NCBI GenBank assembly: GCA_027023115.1
Contig: JALVWZ010000353.1
Span: 1-7,601 of the forward strand
Length of the DNA: 7,601 nt
From: Thermaceae bacterium
GTDB lineage: Bacteria; Deinococcota; Deinococci; Deinococcales; Marinithermaceae
Reading direction: 5' to 3'
The notes under the pieces are model-generated. The model saw only the letters and a program-made list of their open reading frames with translations, ran no database searches and was not told the DNA's origin. This document shows positions 5,688-7,601 of this stretch, piece by piece (within the stretch, counting starts at the first letter, position 1; each line of letters starts with the position of its first letter). Position numbers and translations under genes: made by a program.

Positions 5688-7601
5688 GCGTATTCGCGCC
5701 AGCGTTCCAGCAGGAAAAGCAGCAACGCCAGGGCCAGCAGGTAAGGGGAAACGTCCAGCGGCAGGCGCCGGGGCGGGGGCGGGTTCTTTTCGAAGAGTGC
5801 GCCGCCGCTGACCCGGGCCAGTTCGGCAAGCCGTTCGCGTCCGTCCACCACGGGCCATTCGGGAGGCCGGGGCGGCTCGGCGATAAAGACGGTCCGCCTG
5901 CCGCTGCTGACGCGCACCGGCAGGTCAAAGCCCACCGGCAGGCGCAGGCGGAAGCTGAGCGGCGAGGTGGGCTCGAGCGCCTCTTCATGCCCCTCCCAGA
6001 GTGCCACCGGCAGCGGATCGAAGCGACCGTAGACTAGCAGGCTGCGCCCCTGACGGTCGTCCACCCAGTCGTAGCGGGGCCGCGCCGGAGTGTTGCTGAG
6101 CCAGCGGGCCAGGTTGGCCAACAGCTGCGCCGCCTGGGGACTGCCCTTCCAGCTGCGCGACAGGTCGGTAGCCAGCGCCGCCACCCGGCCGCCGCTGCTG
6201 GACCCCACCGCCAGCACCGGTTTGCCGGAGTTGGTTCGCAGTACCACCGTCGCCCACTTTTGCGCTCGCGCTGGCAAGAGCACTTCCAGCGGCGGCAGCT
6301 CGCCCACGCCGGCGGTGATCTGGCTGGAGGCCGCTAGCACCGGGAAGCGGCCGCTGAGCTCGGTGGTCTTGAAGGCCTCGGTTCCCAAGAGCGCCAGGGT
6401 CTCTTGCAGCGCCTTGGCGTCTTGCAAGTCGAAGAAGCGGCCGCCGCCGGCCGCCGCCAGGTGCTTCAGGAATTCGCGGTCGGCGTCGGCGCCGAGGGCC
6501 AGGGTGATGGTCTTGGTCCCGAACGCCGCCCTTCTGGCGCGGCGGATTACGGCCCGCTGGTCATCGTCTGCTATCATCCCATCGCTGACCACGACTATCC
6601 AGCGTTGCTCGTTTTCTACGTTTTCCAAAGAGTCGGCCGCGGCGGTGTAGGCCGGTTCGAGATGGGTGCCGCCGCCGGCCTCGAGCGCCTCCAGTCGTGC
6701 CAGAGCGCGACGCCTGGCCTCGCCGGTCAGGGGTTGGGGCGGCAGCAGCCAGCGGGCCTCGTCCGCGAAGACGACAATCCCCACCGTGTCGGCGGGTCCG
6801 GCCGCGTCCAGCAAGGCGCGCGCGCCGGCTTTGGCCAGGCGCAGCTTGCTGGGGTTTTCCTGGGCCATCGAGCCGGAAACGTCCAGCACCAACACCAAGG
6901 CCGCGCCCCGACCCGGTTCCGGCTCCAATGGGATCTCCCCGGCCAGTTCGGTGCGCTGCCAGCCGCCAAAGAAGAGCCCCTTGGGGGTGGCGGTCCAGAG
7001 CACCGCGCCGCCTTCTTGCAGGTAGCGCCGCAGACGGGCTTGCTGCTCCAGGTTCCACTCGTCCGCGCCGTTACCGATGACCAGCAGGTCGGGGAACTGG
7101 CGCAGGTCGGCCGCACCGCCACGGCGAACGTTCCAGCCGGCGGCGCTCAGATAGCGGGCAGCGGCCTCGTCGCCAACCACCAGGGCGCTGCCGGGGGCGA
7201 GCGGTTCGAGGCGGCCTTTCATCTCGTCCACGCCGTTTGGCCCGCTGAGCCGCACCGTCAGCGTAAGCGGCTCGAGCAGGCGCAGGCGAAAGGTGACCAC
7301 GCTGCGCCCCGGTTTTACGTGCAGTTTCTTTTCGGCACGGTAACCCCCGGCGCTAAGGTTGAGGCGCACGTCGGCGCTGGTAGTGCTAACGACGACCGCG
7401 CCCACCTCCACCACTTCACCGCGCCGGGGAGCGGCCGGCAGCAGCAGGCGCTGCAGGCCGACGTGGGGCGGCGGCGGGACGTAGCGGGCGTAGACCGGCA
7501 CCGGGCTTTGCGGCCGGCCCGGCCACAAGCCGTCCGAAACCAGCACTATCCGCCGCGCCCCCCTGGCCACGGCGGCGTCTATGGCTCGCTGCGGGTTGGT
7601 C
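5678..7601 (-). CDS. VWA and amidotransferase-like membrane protein, 5' end missing
   Basis: The frame is open to the window edge, giving 640 visible residues (numbered from codon 7600-7598). A GTG at 7570 lies inside conserved sequence and is not taken as the start. Residues ~1-45 are the tail of a first VWA-like domain (TNPQRAI; VSDG at 21-24). An Ig-like region (~60-125) follows, then a class I glutamine-amidotransferase-like fold (~138-215; GGAVLW). A second VWA domain (~232-405) has a complete MIDAS: DVSGS at 240-244, Thr312 (GGTH), Asp340 (VSDG). The region around 460-500 (GRVAALATDLSRSW...ANLARW) is typical of this membrane-protein family. A single transmembrane helix (~617-631) leaves a short cytoplasmic tail. 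No cysteine occurs anywhere, so the amidotransferase fold lacks its nucleophile and is probably structural. Relatives often lie near MoxR ATPase and DUF58 genes. Metal-dependent protein binding outside the membrane is likely; its partner is unknown. Confidence 0.8.
   Translation of the reverse strand, partial: TNPQRAIDAAVARGARRIVLVSDGLWPGRPQSPVPVYARYVPPPPHVGLQRLLLPAAPRRGEVVEVGAVVVSTTSADVRLNLSAGGYRAEKKLHVKPGRSVVTFRLRLLEPLTLTVRLSGPNGVDEMKGRLEPLAPGSALVVGDEAAARYLSAAGWNVRRGGAADLRQFPDLLVIGNGADEWNLEQQARLRRYLQEGGAVLWTATPKGLFFGGWQRTELAGEIPLEPEPGRGAALVLVLDVSGSMAQENPSKLRLAKAGARALLDAAGPADTVGIVVFADEARWLLPPQPLTGEARRRALARLEALEAGGGTHLEPAYTAAADSLENVENEQRWIVVVSDGMIADDDQRAVIRRARRAAFGTKTITLALGADADREFLKHLAAAGGGRFFDLQDAKALQETLALLGTEAFKTTELSGRFPVLAASSQITAGVGELPPLEVLLPARAQKWATVVLRTNSGKPVLAVGSSSGGRVAALATDLSRSWKGSPQAAQLLANLARWLSNTPARPRYDWVDDRQGRSLLVYGRFDPLPVALWEGHEEALEPTSPLSFRLRLPVGFDLPVRVSSGRRTVFIAEPPRPPEWPVVDGRERLAELARVSGGALFEKNPPPPRRLPLDVSPYLLALALLLFLLERWREYAVG

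Noticed and set aside
7568..7570. GTG as the start of the VWA gene
   Set aside because: The frame continues upstream with family-like sequence to the window edge, and starting here would cut a VWA fold in its middle.

Overview
The window is GC-rich bacterial DNA with strong AAGGAGG-type ribosome binding, GTG-capable starts, lipoprotein signal peptides and heptamer tandem repeats between genes. Together these suggest a diderm such as a Deinococcota/Thermales-like bacterium, with Chloroflexota as an alternative. I hold this placement loosely, because no phylogenetic marker protein is present.

Left part (1-1750, + strand). A 180-base repeat-rich leader holds several 7-base-period arrays. It is followed by a possible 15-codon leader ORF and a predicted hairpin that covers the ribosome binding site and start codon of the next gene. 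That gene is a complete PLP-dependent beta-eliminating lyase whose substrate-site residues match tyrosine phenol-lyase rather than tryptophanase. It ends in a clear intrinsic terminator.

Middle (1750-2106). A convergent intergenic region of about 190 bases contains an unexplained hairpin. Then, on the - strand, come the terminator, the tRNA-Leu(UAA) gene with encoded CCA, and a well-formed promoter for that tRNA. The promoter is squeezed into the 47 bases after the stop codon of the protease gene.

Right part (2107-7601, - strand). Three genes run in one direction with gaps of 4 and 45 bases and look like one operon. In transcription order they are: a membrane-anchored VWA protein with a cysteine-free glutamine-amidotransferase-like domain, whose 5' end lies outside the window; a subtilisin-family (S8) lipoprotein protease with predicted calcium loops and a C-terminal beta domain; and a second S8 lipoprotein protease with an N-terminal PKD domain. 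All three are predicted to act outside the cytoplasmic membrane. In both proteases the lipid anchor sits on the propeptide side, so maturation could release the enzyme from the membrane. The link between the VWA protein and the two proteases is the least familiar part of the window. No mobile element, CRISPR array or defence system was found.
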